From a virus: DNA of 25,739 nucleotides. The stretch lies in IMG/VR virus record IMGVR_UViG_3300031841_000555, positions 1 through 25,739 of that record; one strand, 5' to 3'. Each line of letters opens with the position of its first letter. The stretch's first letter is position 1. Below the pieces are notes generated by a model. That model was not told the origin of the DNA. It searched no databases and saw nothing but the letters and a program-made list of their open reading frames with translations. Below, piece by piece: positions 18,373-25,730 of the stretch. The position numbers and the translations under genes were made by a program.

Positions 18373-18849
18373 CGTTAGTTCAAGGATCATTTCAATCGTC
18401 TGCAATACTTGCTTCTGATTGCGGGGTACGAATAGAACAGGGGGATCATCCTGCTCATTGAGTTGCTTCATAAACATCTTCCATTTTAGAGGGAAACGCT
18501 CATTAGCATATCCCTTACACTCTATTATCCACCTACCCTTAGGGTCAAGGAAGTCAGGAGTGTAAGTTATATCTCTAACCTTGTGTTTCTGCTTGTCATT
18601 ATATCCTGTCTTCCCGTTATCCTCTAAGCGGGTAGCGTTATAATGAAAGCCCTCTAACAGTACAAACTTCTTTGTCTCATACTCGCATTTAATTCCTGCG
18701 TCCTTCAGCTTCTGATAACAGAATGCCTCTAGTAATGAGCGAAAGTTAATACCATCTACTTGTTTTCTTCTTGCGTTTCTTACTCTTGTAGACTTGGGAC
18801 TAGAACCTTGTACTGTTCTGGATCGATGTCTTTTATTTCTTGAAGCCAC
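18358..18849 (-). CDS. PD-(D/E)XK nuclease (DUF1064 / T7 endonuclease I-like)
   Basis: The 163-residue product has the restriction-endonuclease-fold pattern: Glu41 in SLLEAF, Asp99 in TPDF and Glu110-x-Lys112 in IIECKGY. The spacing resembles DUF1064 proteins and T7 endonuclease I, which act on branched DNA such as Holliday junctions and could debranch replication intermediates before packaging. The start is a GTG at 18849; an in-frame TGA at 18889-18891 rules out a longer form, and there is no ATG before the conserved core. The N-terminal 30 residues are very rich in Arg and Lys and probably bind DNA. These residues overlap the 3' end of the 65-residue gene by 70 bp in another frame. The TAG stop lies within a terminator stem. 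Confidence 0.82.
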   Translation of the reverse strand: MASRNKRHRSRTVQGSSPKSTRVRNARRKQVDGINFRSLLEAFCYQKLKDAGIKCEYETKKFVLLEGFHYNATRLEDNGKTGYNDKQKHKVRDITYTPDFLDPKGRWIIECKGYANERFPLKWKMFMKQLNEQDDPPVLFVPRNQKQVLQTIEMILELTAPTK

Positions 18850-18977
18850 TCTTTCTCTAGTTGTTTCGCTTTCTCTCTGCTCCCTACATCATGTGGTGTT
18901 TTAGTTCCCAGATTAGCCATTAGAATGGCACATCTATGTAGGATTTCGTCGATTTGCTTTTGTTTGTTAGTTGCCAT
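18780..18977 (-). CDS. Small helical protein overlapping both neighbours
   Basis: This is a 65-residue ORF with an ATG at 18977, overlapping the end of the primase gene by 58 bp and the start of the nuclease gene by 70 bp. The product is hydrophilic and helical. It has an N-terminal KQKQIDEILHRC segment, a GTKTPHDVG turn and a second amphipathic helix (REKAKQLEKEWLQEIKD). No function is recognised. Without it, there would be a 70-bp non-coding gap (18850-18919) between primase and nuclease in an otherwise gapless block, which is the main reason for calling it. Coding in two frames over 128 of its 198 bases is unusual, so it remains less certain than its neighbours. Confidence 0.6.
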   Translation of the reverse strand: MATNKQKQIDEILHRCAILMANLGTKTPHDVGSREKAKQLEKEWLQEIKDIDPEQYKVLVPSLQE

Positions 18978-19948
18978 ATCTCTTTATTGATTAGTTGTTG
19001 TGCTACATTAAGACCACGATTTTTAATCAGGTCAGAGATATCCTTGCTGCAATATATATCAGGGACATATATATTAGCAAGTCCAAATTTAGAACAAATC
19101 TTTGAAGCTACCGTTTGCCCAGGATTTTGCTCTGACCCAAAGTCGTTATCGTAGAAAACGATTACTTCTTCGAACCTTTCTTTGAGCGTTTTGATGAGCG
19201 CTTCACTGGGCAGTTGCATTTCGGATTGTAAAGCGATGGCGGGGTAACCAAGCACCTCCAGACACATGACATCCTTGAGCGAACTTGTGAGAAATACAAT
19301 CCTGCCGCTAGCAGCCAGTTGAGAATACCCCTGAACAACATCTTTACCCACGTTACTATACCATTTATTTTCTTCTTCATGCGGACTATAAATCTTATAA
19401 CCGCTGTGAAAACGGAAAGCATAACTGATACTAGGCGGGTGAAAACGTGTCTCATTAATCCAGAAATATTCTATTGGGTGAACATCAAATTTAACCAATA
19501 AACTTTTAGGAATGCAAAACTTCTTCCAATAATCTGCATCTAAGCTATTCCAGTGCCTAGCTTTTATACGAATTACTGCACGTTTTAGAGGTGTCTTATT
19601 GTACACATACTTCTTAGCTGTAGGAACTACATTAGATGCAGTCAGTCCTAGTCCAAAGTCTTGTGAAATGAGTTGAAGGGCACCTACAAATTCAAGATTG
19701 TACTTATGCATTACATACCCAAAGCAGTTAAAAGTATGTTCCTCATTAGCAAAGTCCTTGTATAGTAGGCCACCCTTCCACTCAACGATACTGACACCAG
19801 GTCTAGTGTCTTCTCGCAAATCACTACAAAACTTTACACCAAGTTCCTTGAAGTTAGGACAGTAGTGTCTAAAGATATCGTACTCAGTTATCTTAGTAAG
19901 TATTACGTCGCTGTGTAAATGATCATGGCTATTTCTATGCTTAATCAT
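18920..19948 (-). CDS. DnaG-type primase, TOPRIM, degenerate zinc finger
   Basis: This 342-residue protein should synthesise RNA primers for the replicative helicase system. The N-terminal part has FCSDLREDTRPGVSI (residues 40-54) and YKDF (63-66), the conserved scaffold of phage primase N-domains. The full Cys-His-Cys-Cys zinc set is not visible; only C30, C41 and C75 are nearby. The TOPRIM region spans about 216-275: VFLTSSLKD (218-226), SE at 242-243 and the metal-binding DND at 267-269. The usual TOPRIM glutamate in the first motif (EGxxD) is replaced by Ser222/Ser223, with Glu243 a possible substitute. It is shorter than E. coli DnaG and has no fused helicase. Its ATG lies 15 bp after a terminator-like hairpin. 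Confidence 0.82.
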   Translation of the reverse strand: MIKHRNSHDHLHSDVILTKITEYDIFRHYCPNFKELGVKFCSDLREDTRPGVSIVEWKGGLLYKDFANEEHTFNCFGYVMHKYNLEFVGALQLISQDFGLGLTASNVVPTAKKYVYNKTPLKRAVIRIKARHWNSLDADYWKKFCIPKSLLVKFDVHPIEYFWINETRFHPPSISYAFRFHSGYKIYSPHEEENKWYSNVGKDVVQGYSQLAASGRIVFLTSSLKDVMCLEVLGYPAIALQSEMQLPSEALIKTLKERFEEVIVFYDNDFGSEQNPGQTVASKICSKFGLANIYVPDIYCSKDISDLIKNRGLNVAQQLINKEIWQLTNKSKSTKSYIDVPF

Positions 19949-19955
19949 GACTTGT

Positions 19956-19987
19956 AAAAATAAGGAAGGGGACCGTAGTCCCCCTCC
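19956..19987 (-). terminator. Intrinsic terminator with UACG loop between SSB-like and primase genes
   Basis: On the minus strand, GGAGGGGGAC and GTCCCCTTCC pair over 10 bp (one G-U) around TACG, giving the extra-stable C(UACG)G tetraloop, followed by TTATTTTTA. On the plus strand the same position is an A-C mismatch, so the hairpin is best formed by minus-strand RNA. It follows the SSB-like stop by about 33 bp and ends 15 bp before the primase ATG. Confidence 0.85.
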
Positions 19988-20020
19988 CTATTCGCAGCAA
20001 TTAGTAATTAACCCTGAAAC

Positions 20021-20785
20021 TTACCAATCGCTGTCTACAGTTTCAGCTTGTGCTGCAGGTTCTGGGTCTGGGGTAATCAAACCAGGAACATACTTCTCGA
20101 GCTCAAGGCTAGAGTTGTACTCTGCGTTGAATGCACCATAGTCATCATTAAGCTGCTTGATAAACAGGTCCTTACGGAACGGCTTTAGACGACCGAAGTG
20201 CTTCGTGTACACTTGCTGATACTTACCATCTTTGACACCGAGTAACACACGAACTCGGTTCTCAGATAGTGCGTTAACAAGCTGACGAATCTCTGTGACA
20301 TCACCAGCCATGATCTTGTCAATGGTCTCGAAGGCACACTCATCACCATTAGCTACGTTAGCATAGGCCTTGATGAAATCCATGAGCATGTCCTCACCGA
20401 CATATGCTTTACGTACACCGTCAGACTTGTACCAGTCATACAACTCTGATGGGTCTTGGTCTGCAAATACAAACTGACCTACAGAGTTGCACCACAGGTT
20501 CTTCCCTGACTTAGCAACACGGTGCTCAGGCTTGACAAGAATGTCAAAGCGTGTAGTAAATGCAGGCTCGATGCACTTCAACCAGAATGTAATCTTGTTG
20601 TAGCTATCACCCCCAATAGACACATCCGTGTATTGAGGCTCTGCTCGTAGGTTAATACCAAGATTGCTAAGCTCAGACTGTGATGGGTTCACAGCCATGA
20701 TTTGCATCGGGGCAATACCTACATACAGTGGTACTCCACCACCACCTGCTACTTCTTCGTTGGAGTTGTTTGCGTTAATAGCCAT
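20021..20785 (-). CDS. Putative single-stranded DNA-binding protein
   Basis: This 254-residue, mostly beta-rich and aromatic-containing protein is soluble. The C-terminus becomes Pro/Ala/Glu-rich and ends AAQAETVDSDW, an acidic tail closed by an aromatic residue. That is the general design of SSB tails (E. coli DDDIPF; T7 gp2.5 ends in Phe), which recruit replication partners. It sits directly between the recombinase-helicase cluster and the primase, the expected neighbourhood for SSB. No clear OB-fold motif can be proven by eye, so the call depends on tail and context. Its ATG overlaps the previous gene's TAA by one base (TAATG), and a strong terminator follows, so it may be the abundant distal product of block A. 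Confidence 0.5.
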   Translation of the reverse strand: MAINANNSNEEVAGGGGVPLYVGIAPMQIMAVNPSQSELSNLGINLRAEPQYTDVSIGGDSYNKITFWLKCIEPAFTTRFDILVKPEHRVAKSGKNLWCNSVGQFVFADQDPSELYDWYKSDGVRKAYVGEDMLMDFIKAYANVANGDECAFETIDKIMAGDVTEIRQLVNALSENRVRVLLGVKDGKYQQVYTKHFGRLKPFRKDLFIKQLNDDYGAFNAEYNSSLELEKYVPGLITPDPEPAAQAETVDSDW

Positions 20786-21141
20786 TAGTCAATGAGTTCA
20801 AAGGTGTCAAATGAATCGTTCTCTGCAGTGTTGTCCTGCACACGCTGTGCTTCAGTGTCAACACGTAGTTGGTTTGGGTCCTCCTTAGGAGTTACATCAT
20901 CCACAAGAGTAAAGCTGATCTTAGTCAATGCTCTCTTTGGGCGACGGTTCTTGAGCATAGGGTGCTGGAACAATTGCTTGATCTCTGCACCAGTGAGCTC
21001 ATACTTCTCGCGGATTTGTGGACGTCCGAGACCGTTGTCAAGGTCTGCGATAATACCAGAGAGTGTGAGGGTCTTCTGCTCTCCCTCAGGGGTAGTTTGC
21101 TTTTCTACGGTAGGCTCCGTTTGTTGATTTGCTTCAATCAT
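20785..21141 (-). CDS. Small acidic-tailed protein with HTH-like core
   Basis: I prefer the ATG at 21141 (118 residues), 17 bp after the stop of the ATPase gene, over an in-frame GTG at 21183 that would overlap that gene by 25 bp. The centre, LGRPQIREKYELTGAEIKQLF, reads like a helix-turn-helix (helix, short turn, helix). It is followed by a basic patch KNRRPKRALTK. Both ends are polar and acidic, probably disordered. Its stop is fused to the next start (TAATG), so it should be made with the SSB candidate. It may be a small DNA-binding or replication-partner protein, but no family was recognised. Confidence 0.7.
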   Translation of the reverse strand: MIEANQQTEPTVEKQTTPEGEQKTLTLSGIIADLDNGLGRPQIREKYELTGAEIKQLFQHPMLKNRRPKRALTKISFTLVDDVTPKEDPNQLRVDTEAQRVQDNTAENDSFDTFELID

Positions 21142-21158
21142 AGTGTTTGGGTTTAAAG

Positions 21159-21872
21159 TTAGTCGATGAATATTTTGTCCCACTCAAGCGGGAATGTTTG
21201 ACCTTTAAGGTGGTCACACCGTGAACCGGCCTGAATGTCTCCCATAGAGTCGAAACTAATCATTGTAGTATCGTTCTCGCGGAACACATAACCGATTGCA
21301 TCTGCATTCGCACACGTGATGTTACGAATCTTGCCTGTCAAGTCAAGGTCTTTGTAAGCTACCTCCTTGCCCTTCTTCTCTATCTTAGCCTCCTTAAGAT
21401 GACCAACAAGAATAATATGATCAGCAAGAGTGTCAAGCCTCCTAATCCATTCCTTGAAAGCCATACGCAGATACATGTAGCCAGCGCCGTTAGGTAGAGT
21501 AAGAACAGATAGTCCGGCATTCTCTTTATCAAAGTTTTTACCCATGGGCGTGTTCTGATAGAGCCTCTTCGCTTCCGGCTCGCACCATACTTCGAGTTGC
21601 GTAACTGTGTCAATTGCAATGTATTTATAAGGTTTACCTTGATTGATAATCTCCCTCCCAATCTTAGACAGTTCCGCTAGGTTCTTGGCCTTGATCTTGA
21701 GAGCATCAATCATATCAGTTCCGTCCTCCAGGTCAATAATTAGGCAGTTGTCTAACTGGGCAAGAGCTGTTGTCTTACCTACCTTGGGTTGACCATAGAG
21801 AACGAAGTTCTTGGGGGACTTCCTACTAGCCTTGATTTTGCTAGTGGGAAGGCTAATCTTTACTTCGCTCAT
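21159..21872 (-). CDS. Sak4-like RecA-fold ATPase (AAA_24 type)
   Basis: This 237-residue P-loop ATPase has Walker A GQPKVGKT at residues 27-34 and Walker B YIAIDT at 84-89 (Asp88). Its length and the layout FVLYGQPKVGKTT...YKYIAIDTVTQLE match phage nucleotide-binding proteins of the AAA_24/Sak4 type. Sak4 proteins are short RecA/Rad51-related enzymes that work with an SSB in single-strand annealing recombination. It lies between the DnaB-like helicase (20-bp overlap at its start) and the SSB candidate, which suits that role. Sequence near 160-173 (KIEKKGKEVAYKDL) is a basic stretch typical of the family. Annealing activity itself is inferred. Confidence 0.82.
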   Translation of the reverse strand: MSEVKISLPTSKIKASRKSPKNFVLYGQPKVGKTTALAQLDNCLIIDLEDGTDMIDALKIKAKNLAELSKIGREIINQGKPYKYIAIDTVTQLEVWCEPEAKRLYQNTPMGKNFDKENAGLSVLTLPNGAGYMYLRMAFKEWIRRLDTLADHIILVGHLKEAKIEKKGKEVAYKDLDLTGKIRNITCANADAIGYVFRENDTTMISFDSMGDIQAGSRCDHLKGQTFPLEWDKIFID

Positions 21873-22794
21873 TAATTGTGAATGTTGATAAATCTGTTTG
21901 AAATGGGATCATTCCCAGCAAACCATCACGATTCTTCTCCACGTGACAAGCTAGTAACCCAACAGGGTCTTGTCCGCAGTACGAATCAGTAATCCCATAC
22001 AAGTCGTAGGGACGTTGTAACATCATAACTACATGAGAGTCCTGACCAATAGAGTCACCTCCGAAGAGGTCGGTTAGCAAAGGTTGGTATTGCTGTTTGG
22101 CTCTGTACTCCTGTTCGATGTTACGATTCAGTTGTGAAAGTAGAATTGTTATGGATTGCATCTTAGCCTGCATCCACATGCAGGACTTAGAAACTGTGTT
22201 TAGTTTCTGCAGTTCGGTATCCTCCTTACCGAGCACCAATCGTGAGTGGTCAATCAAATTGATGACAGTCTTCGAAGGATGTCGTAAGAACATCTCCTCG
22301 TTAACTTTTTTGATTATGCTCATGTCTTGGGGGATACTACAGAAATACATAGGGTAATCCTTGTACTTCTGCACAGCTTGCTTGTACCTATCGAATGCTT
22401 CCTCTGATAGAGTATTCTCTACAGAAAGCAGATCGAATGTCTGAAGCTTAGTGTCCTTTGAACCAGCGCGTAGTATCTGCTGCTCACCGGGCATCTCAAA
22501 GCTCCAGTAAATAACGATCAAGTCGTTGTTTGTTTCTTTGTTTACATCGAGTATGTCAAATATTAATTGATTAGAAAATGCGGACTTCCCAACCCCAGGT
22601 CTGCCTGCAATAACATACATCTTACCAGGCTGCAAGCCTCCCATAAGATTTCTGTTAAGTCTAGGCCACGACGTAGGGTATACACGTCTCTTACCCACCA
22701 TACCATCATGGACATCTCGTATAGATTTCTCTACTGTCTTTGAGATATGATAGAGTTTTGGGAGACTATAGTTCCCTTGTGATGCGTCGCTCAT
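21853..22794 (-). CDS. DnaB-like replicative helicase, C-terminal RecA domain only
   Basis: This 313-residue protein contains the RecA-like motor of DnaB family helicases. Walker A is GRPGVGKS (64-71), the catalytic glutamate segment is SFEMP (98-102), Walker B Asp182 lies in NLIDHSR, LLSQLNR is the H4-type motif, and VEKNRDG near the end supplies the arginine-finger region. The roughly 150-residue N-terminal domain of cellular DnaB (about 470 residues) is absent; only about 45 residues precede the ATPase domain. Such a minimal helicase must assemble a hexamer and engage primase without that domain. Its start overlaps the upstream 182-residue gene by 29 bp, and its TAG stop overlaps the Sak4-like start by 20 bp, suggesting tightly coupled translation. 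Confidence 0.9.
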   Translation of the reverse strand: MSDASQGNYSLPKLYHISKTVEKSIRDVHDGMVGKRRVYPTSWPRLNRNLMGGLQPGKMYVIAGRPGVGKSAFSNQLIFDILDVNKETNNDLIVIYWSFEMPGEQQILRAGSKDTKLQTFDLLSVENTLSEEAFDRYKQAVQKYKDYPMYFCSIPQDMSIIKKVNEEMFLRHPSKTVINLIDHSRLVLGKEDTELQKLNTVSKSCMWMQAKMQSITILLSQLNRNIEQEYRAKQQYQPLLTDLFGGDSIGQDSHVVMMLQRPYDLYGITDSYCGQDPVGLLACHVEKNRDGLLGMIPFQTDLSTFTINERSKD

Positions 22795-23314
22795 TGTCTG
22801 AAGTGTCTGTTAGGTCTTGATATTTCTCCCACGTATGCTGGTTGACCCATGTGCTGAGCATCTGCATATAGCCCAGATTATTAGCCTTTCGTCTTTGGTC
22901 TAGCTCTACACCCAAACATCTAATGACTTCCTTGTGTTTGACTACGCTACCTTTAATGTACTTCTCGTACTGTTTGCGAGCCTTCTTGTTTGTAGAAGCA
23001 TTAGGGTCTTTGGCACGTAAGGGGCGTACACCCCCGTTAACATAGACCTTAAGAGGAAAGTGGGAGAGAAGCTCTGACCACATCTGATCGAACGGAGTAG
23101 CATTCGGAGTGCTAAATTTCGCTCGTACCACATGTTTGTCAGTGCTCTCCCCCAGCTTAACCAGGCCTTTGGTTTGCATTACTTCAAGCCTAACAACTAA
23201 CTTTAGATCGTCTATGACATCGTGGGAACCACTTTGCAAGAGAGACAAATATAAGTATTCGTCAGCAGTTATCCCAAAATCCTTGAGACTTTTTGTACAA
23301 ATCTCTACGACCAT
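22766..23314 (-). CDS. Putative replisome organizer / helicase-loader-like protein
   Basis: This 182-residue basic protein is encoded immediately upstream of, and overlapping, the DnaB-like helicase gene. The N-terminal 60 residues (ADEYLYLSLLQSG...LVKLG) could form a winged-helix-type domain. The C-terminal segment around 150-168 (YMQMLSTWVNQHTWEKY) resembles the conserved TWLNQxxWED tail of phage replisome organizers and DnaD-like proteins. The middle is lysine-rich (KKARKQYEKYIKGSVVKH). From these cues plus context I infer that it brings helicase to the origin. No ATPase motif is present, so a DnaC-type loader is unlikely. A structural prediction would be needed to confirm the domain. Confidence 0.55.
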   Translation of the reverse strand: MVVEICTKSLKDFGITADEYLYLSLLQSGSHDVIDDLKLVVRLEVMQTKGLVKLGESTDKHVVRAKFSTPNATPFDQMWSELLSHFPLKVYVNGGVRPLRAKDPNASTNKKARKQYEKYIKGSVVKHKEVIRCLGVELDQRRKANNLGYMQMLSTWVNQHTWEKYQDLTDTSDNERRITREL

Positions 23315-23330
23315 AATAAATAGTTGTATA

Positions 23331-24125
23331 TCAGTAAGAACCTATAAACTTCTTCTTTATTTTCTTACTACGATCTTTCAAGCCCTTGTTGTGCAGAGCT
23401 TTGAAATACCCGCACCAGTTACCTTGACCAGACTGCACTTGAAACGTACCTAAGTTCTTGTATATCTGATCGAACATGCGCTCAACATCAAATGCAGGGT
23501 CAGCACTAAGAACGGACAGCGCTTTAAGAACTGCACCTTGTTTCCACACTTTCGCAGGGATAGGGTAGTCTTGATGAACCAAAGCCATTACCTTATCCAA
23601 GATAACCTGCTTTGTCTCACTCAAATCATACACATACTTCCCTTCTTTGAAAGCACTTGAGATAGTTCCCCCGGTGTCAGTGTTTTTAGTGCTGATGCTA
23701 CGCAAAGCAGTCAGAGTAAATTCAGGGTATTTCTCCCACAACTCATTAAGCTTCTTGTAGTTCTCATTGTCAAGGTGATGAGCCAACCAGTCTTGAGCTT
23801 TCCACTTTTCGACTTTGTTGTTTACCTCAGAGAGCATTCCCTTGAAGTAGTCCTCATTCCCTTTGTAGTTTACATCAAACTTAGCTACGTACAGGGAGTT
23901 CGATTCCCCATTCTCAATGGTCTTCTCATAGGCTTTTACCCTATTCTGACCATCAAGGATGTAGTTGTCTTTTGTAAGCAAGACAGGGCTAATATTAGAC
24001 CCAAACTTAGAGATGCTCTTCGCAAGCTTGTCGATATGCTTTTGCTCGAGCTTGAAGCGATTGTTGTCAATATACTTGACCTTAGGGAGCTTCGTCACCT
24101 TCTGTAATGTTAGACTGTTAACCAT
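23331..24125 (-). CDS. ParB/Srx-fold domain protein
   Basis: The N-terminal third of this 264-residue protein carries the ParB-like signature: LAKSISKFG, then PVLLTKDNYILDGQNRVKAYE (residues 47-67), with DGQNR at 58-62 corresponding to the usual DGxHR box. That domain binds nucleotide in ParB and occurs in DNA-binding or nuclease-like phage proteins. The rest is helical, with an aromatic, lysine-rich C-terminus (KDRSKKIKKKFIGSY) that could bind DNA. No ParA partner is visible in this window. The start overlaps the SF2 helicase by 16 bp, so it is probably co-translated. It may be a DNA-organising, replication or transcription factor rather than a plasmid-type partition protein. Confidence 0.75.
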   Translation of the reverse strand: MVNSLTLQKVTKLPKVKYIDNNRFKLEQKHIDKLAKSISKFGSNISPVLLTKDNYILDGQNRVKAYEKTIENGESNSLYVAKFDVNYKGNEDYFKGMLSEVNNKVEKWKAQDWLAHHLDNENYKKLNELWEKYPEFTLTALRSISTKNTDTGGTISSAFKEGKYVYDLSETKQVILDKVMALVHQDYPIPAKVWKQGAVLKALSVLSADPAFDVERMFDQIYKNLGTFQVQSGQGNWCGYFKALHNKGLKDRSKKIKKKFIGSY

Positions 24126-25285
24126 TTTACATTGTTTAAGGATTTAACTGCTTGTTTTAACCACTTCTCTTCTTGAGAGTTGTGAACGTAGACTATGTAG
24201 ATCTTCCCGATCTTATCTGGGGTACTGAGTCGAAGGAGTCTACCAACCCTCTGAATCATAGGTAAGGACTTACTGACCAGGCCAGCAATAATACCGACAC
24301 TAGCGTCAGGTACATCAAAGCCTTGGTTAAGTGCCTTTGTACTGCAAAGGATACGATTGGATCCATCTCTAAACGATTCAAGTACCTCTGCTCTTCTCTT
24401 TTTCGTATGAGCAGAATGATACGCAAGTGCCGAAAGAGAATCAGCCATTGTATCAGTAAACCTATTAGTCCCAGAAAATACAAGAATCTTATCATCAGTG
24501 TGTTGTGCTACAAGCTCCTTAGCCTTGTCAATCTTGGCTGTAGAATGCTGCACCACTTTTGTACGTTCTGATATTGCATTGAAAAACATCTTTGCGGCAC
24601 CAGCATCACCAGGAATCTTCTTGGCTAAGATAAGCTTAGCTGCAGTAAATGCATCGAAGTCCCCAATACGATACTTGGCTTGCAAGAATTTGTTCTGTGC
24701 TTTCTTGTATGCTGCTTGGTCCTCTTCGTTGAGTTCAACCGGGATACAAACTATCTCGTATGGGCTCACCAATCCTAAGTCCACACACTCATCAAGAGAG
24801 ATGTGAAAGCGAATCGGGGCAAGCTTCATAAGATAGTTACGGTATTCGTCATCTTCCGGGACCGTAGCTGTCATGCATAATAACCTGTCGTACGTATTGT
24901 TCTCAAAGAACTTACGGTACTGCGGGCTTATGCCTAAGTGTACCTCATCACACACAACGATATTGTAATGCTCATCCTCCAGCTTGTAAGCTGATTGATA
25001 GCATATAATATCTGTGTGATTTAGAACATCATCTGCATCCCACTTCTTAAACTCTTCTGCAAATTGATCTTGCAATTGAGTAGTGGGGACAAGAACCAAG
25101 GCTCTCTCTCCAGGTTGTAGTAGCTTCTTAATAGCTAATACCCCACAGCGAGACTTACCGAAGCCTGTGCCTGCAATAATGCTCCCATTAAAACCATCTT
25201 TAGCCCATGCATTGAGGGCTTTGCGCTGCTGTTGATTTTTTACCTCATGTATCTGCTTTTTGTTTTTCATTAATTTAATCTCCAT
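24110..25285 (-). CDS. SF2 DNA helicase (UvsW/DEAD-like)
   Basis: This 391-residue protein has the complete superfamily 2 helicase core: motif I GTGFGKS (39-45), motif Ia VPTTQL, motif II DEVH (113-116), motif III TAT (139-141), motif IV-like ILVFSGT, motif V-like ALNQGFDVP and motif VI QRVGRLLR. It is compact, with essentially no accessory domain. T4 UvsW has the same role class, unwinding branched DNA and R-loops, and is the nearest functional analogy. Two starts are possible: ATG at 25285, which overlaps the DnaA-like gene by 11 bp, or ATG at 25270, which has a GGAG nine bases upstream and would leave a small gap. Confidence 0.9.
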   Translation of the reverse strand: MEIKLMKNKKQIHEVKNQQQRKALNAWAKDGFNGSIIAGTGFGKSRCGVLAIKKLLQPGERALVLVPTTQLQDQFAEEFKKWDADDVLNHTDIICYQSAYKLEDEHYNIVVCDEVHLGISPQYRKFFENNTYDRLLCMTATVPEDDEYRNYLMKLAPIRFHISLDECVDLGLVSPYEIVCIPVELNEEDQAAYKKAQNKFLQAKYRIGDFDAFTAAKLILAKKIPGDAGAAKMFFNAISERTKVVQHSTAKIDKAKELVAQHTDDKILVFSGTNRFTDTMADSLSALAYHSAHTKKRRAEVLESFRDGSNRILCSTKALNQGFDVPDASVGIIAGLVSKSLPMIQRVGRLLRLSTPDKIGKIYIVYVHNSQEEKWLKQAVKSLNNVKWLTV

Positions 25286-25730
25286 TTTCTTGTTTTATTA
25301 GTTCAATTCGACTAGCTAGTGTAGCTAGATCTCCTGCATCCTTTACTACCTCCATCTTTTTCAGCAGTTTTGTACATACATCATACCTATCCTTGAAGTA
25401 TGGGTACGTTTCTATGTAATTGTCTGCTGTTTTACAGCTGTGCAAAATTGTAGCGTGATCTCTACCCAGAAACCTACCTATAGCAGCATAGGTCAGGGTT
25501 GTATTATCTTTTGCTATCTTTGCAAACGCATGCCGTGCAAGTACACAATCGTGTAGTCTTGTTCTCCCAAGAACGTCGTCTCTATCAACGTCAAAGGCTA
25601 TTACACATATATCTATAAACTGACTAAGGTCTACAGATAGTCTAGTGAAAGCGTTAAGAGCCCTGAGTTTATCTCGGTTGGCAATACCGGCATAAACCCA
25701 GTGGCTTAGCTTTTCTTTTTGCTGTGCCAT
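25275..25730 (-). CDS. Stand-alone DnaA domain IV-like DNA-binding protein
   Basis: Residues about 60-110 match the DNA-binding domain IV of DnaA: VLARHAFAKIA, then TLTYAAIGRFLGRDHATILHS, the bacterial signature GRDH(T/A)TVLHA at 89-98. The Walker ATPase domain III is absent, as the protein is only 151 residues, so it can bind DnaA-box-like DNA but not assemble an ATP-driven initiator by itself. The N-terminal 55 residues are helical and unassigned. Its ATG is at 25730, nine bases from the window edge; GAGAAAAG lies just upstream, and the frame is open to the edge, so an earlier start cannot be ruled out. It is the first visible gene of the replication block. Confidence 0.85.
   Translation of the reverse strand: MAQQKEKLSHWVYAGIANRDKLRALNAFTRLSVDLSQFIDICVIAFDVDRDDVLGRTRLHDCVLARHAFAKIAKDNTTLTYAAIGRFLGRDHATILHSCKTADNYIETYPYFKDRYDVCTKLLKKMEVVKDAGDLATLASRIELIKQENGD

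Noticed and set aside
18525-18533. TTATCCACC, one mismatch from a DnaA box
   Set aside because: A single copy inside the nuclease gene with no cluster nearby. It is expected by chance and not evidence of an origin.
21142-21183. GTG start at 21183 for the HTH-like gene
   Set aside because: It would overlap the Sak4-like gene by 25 bp and add a weakly structured leader. The ATG at 21141 begins a sensible 118-residue product, although the GTG cannot be excluded.
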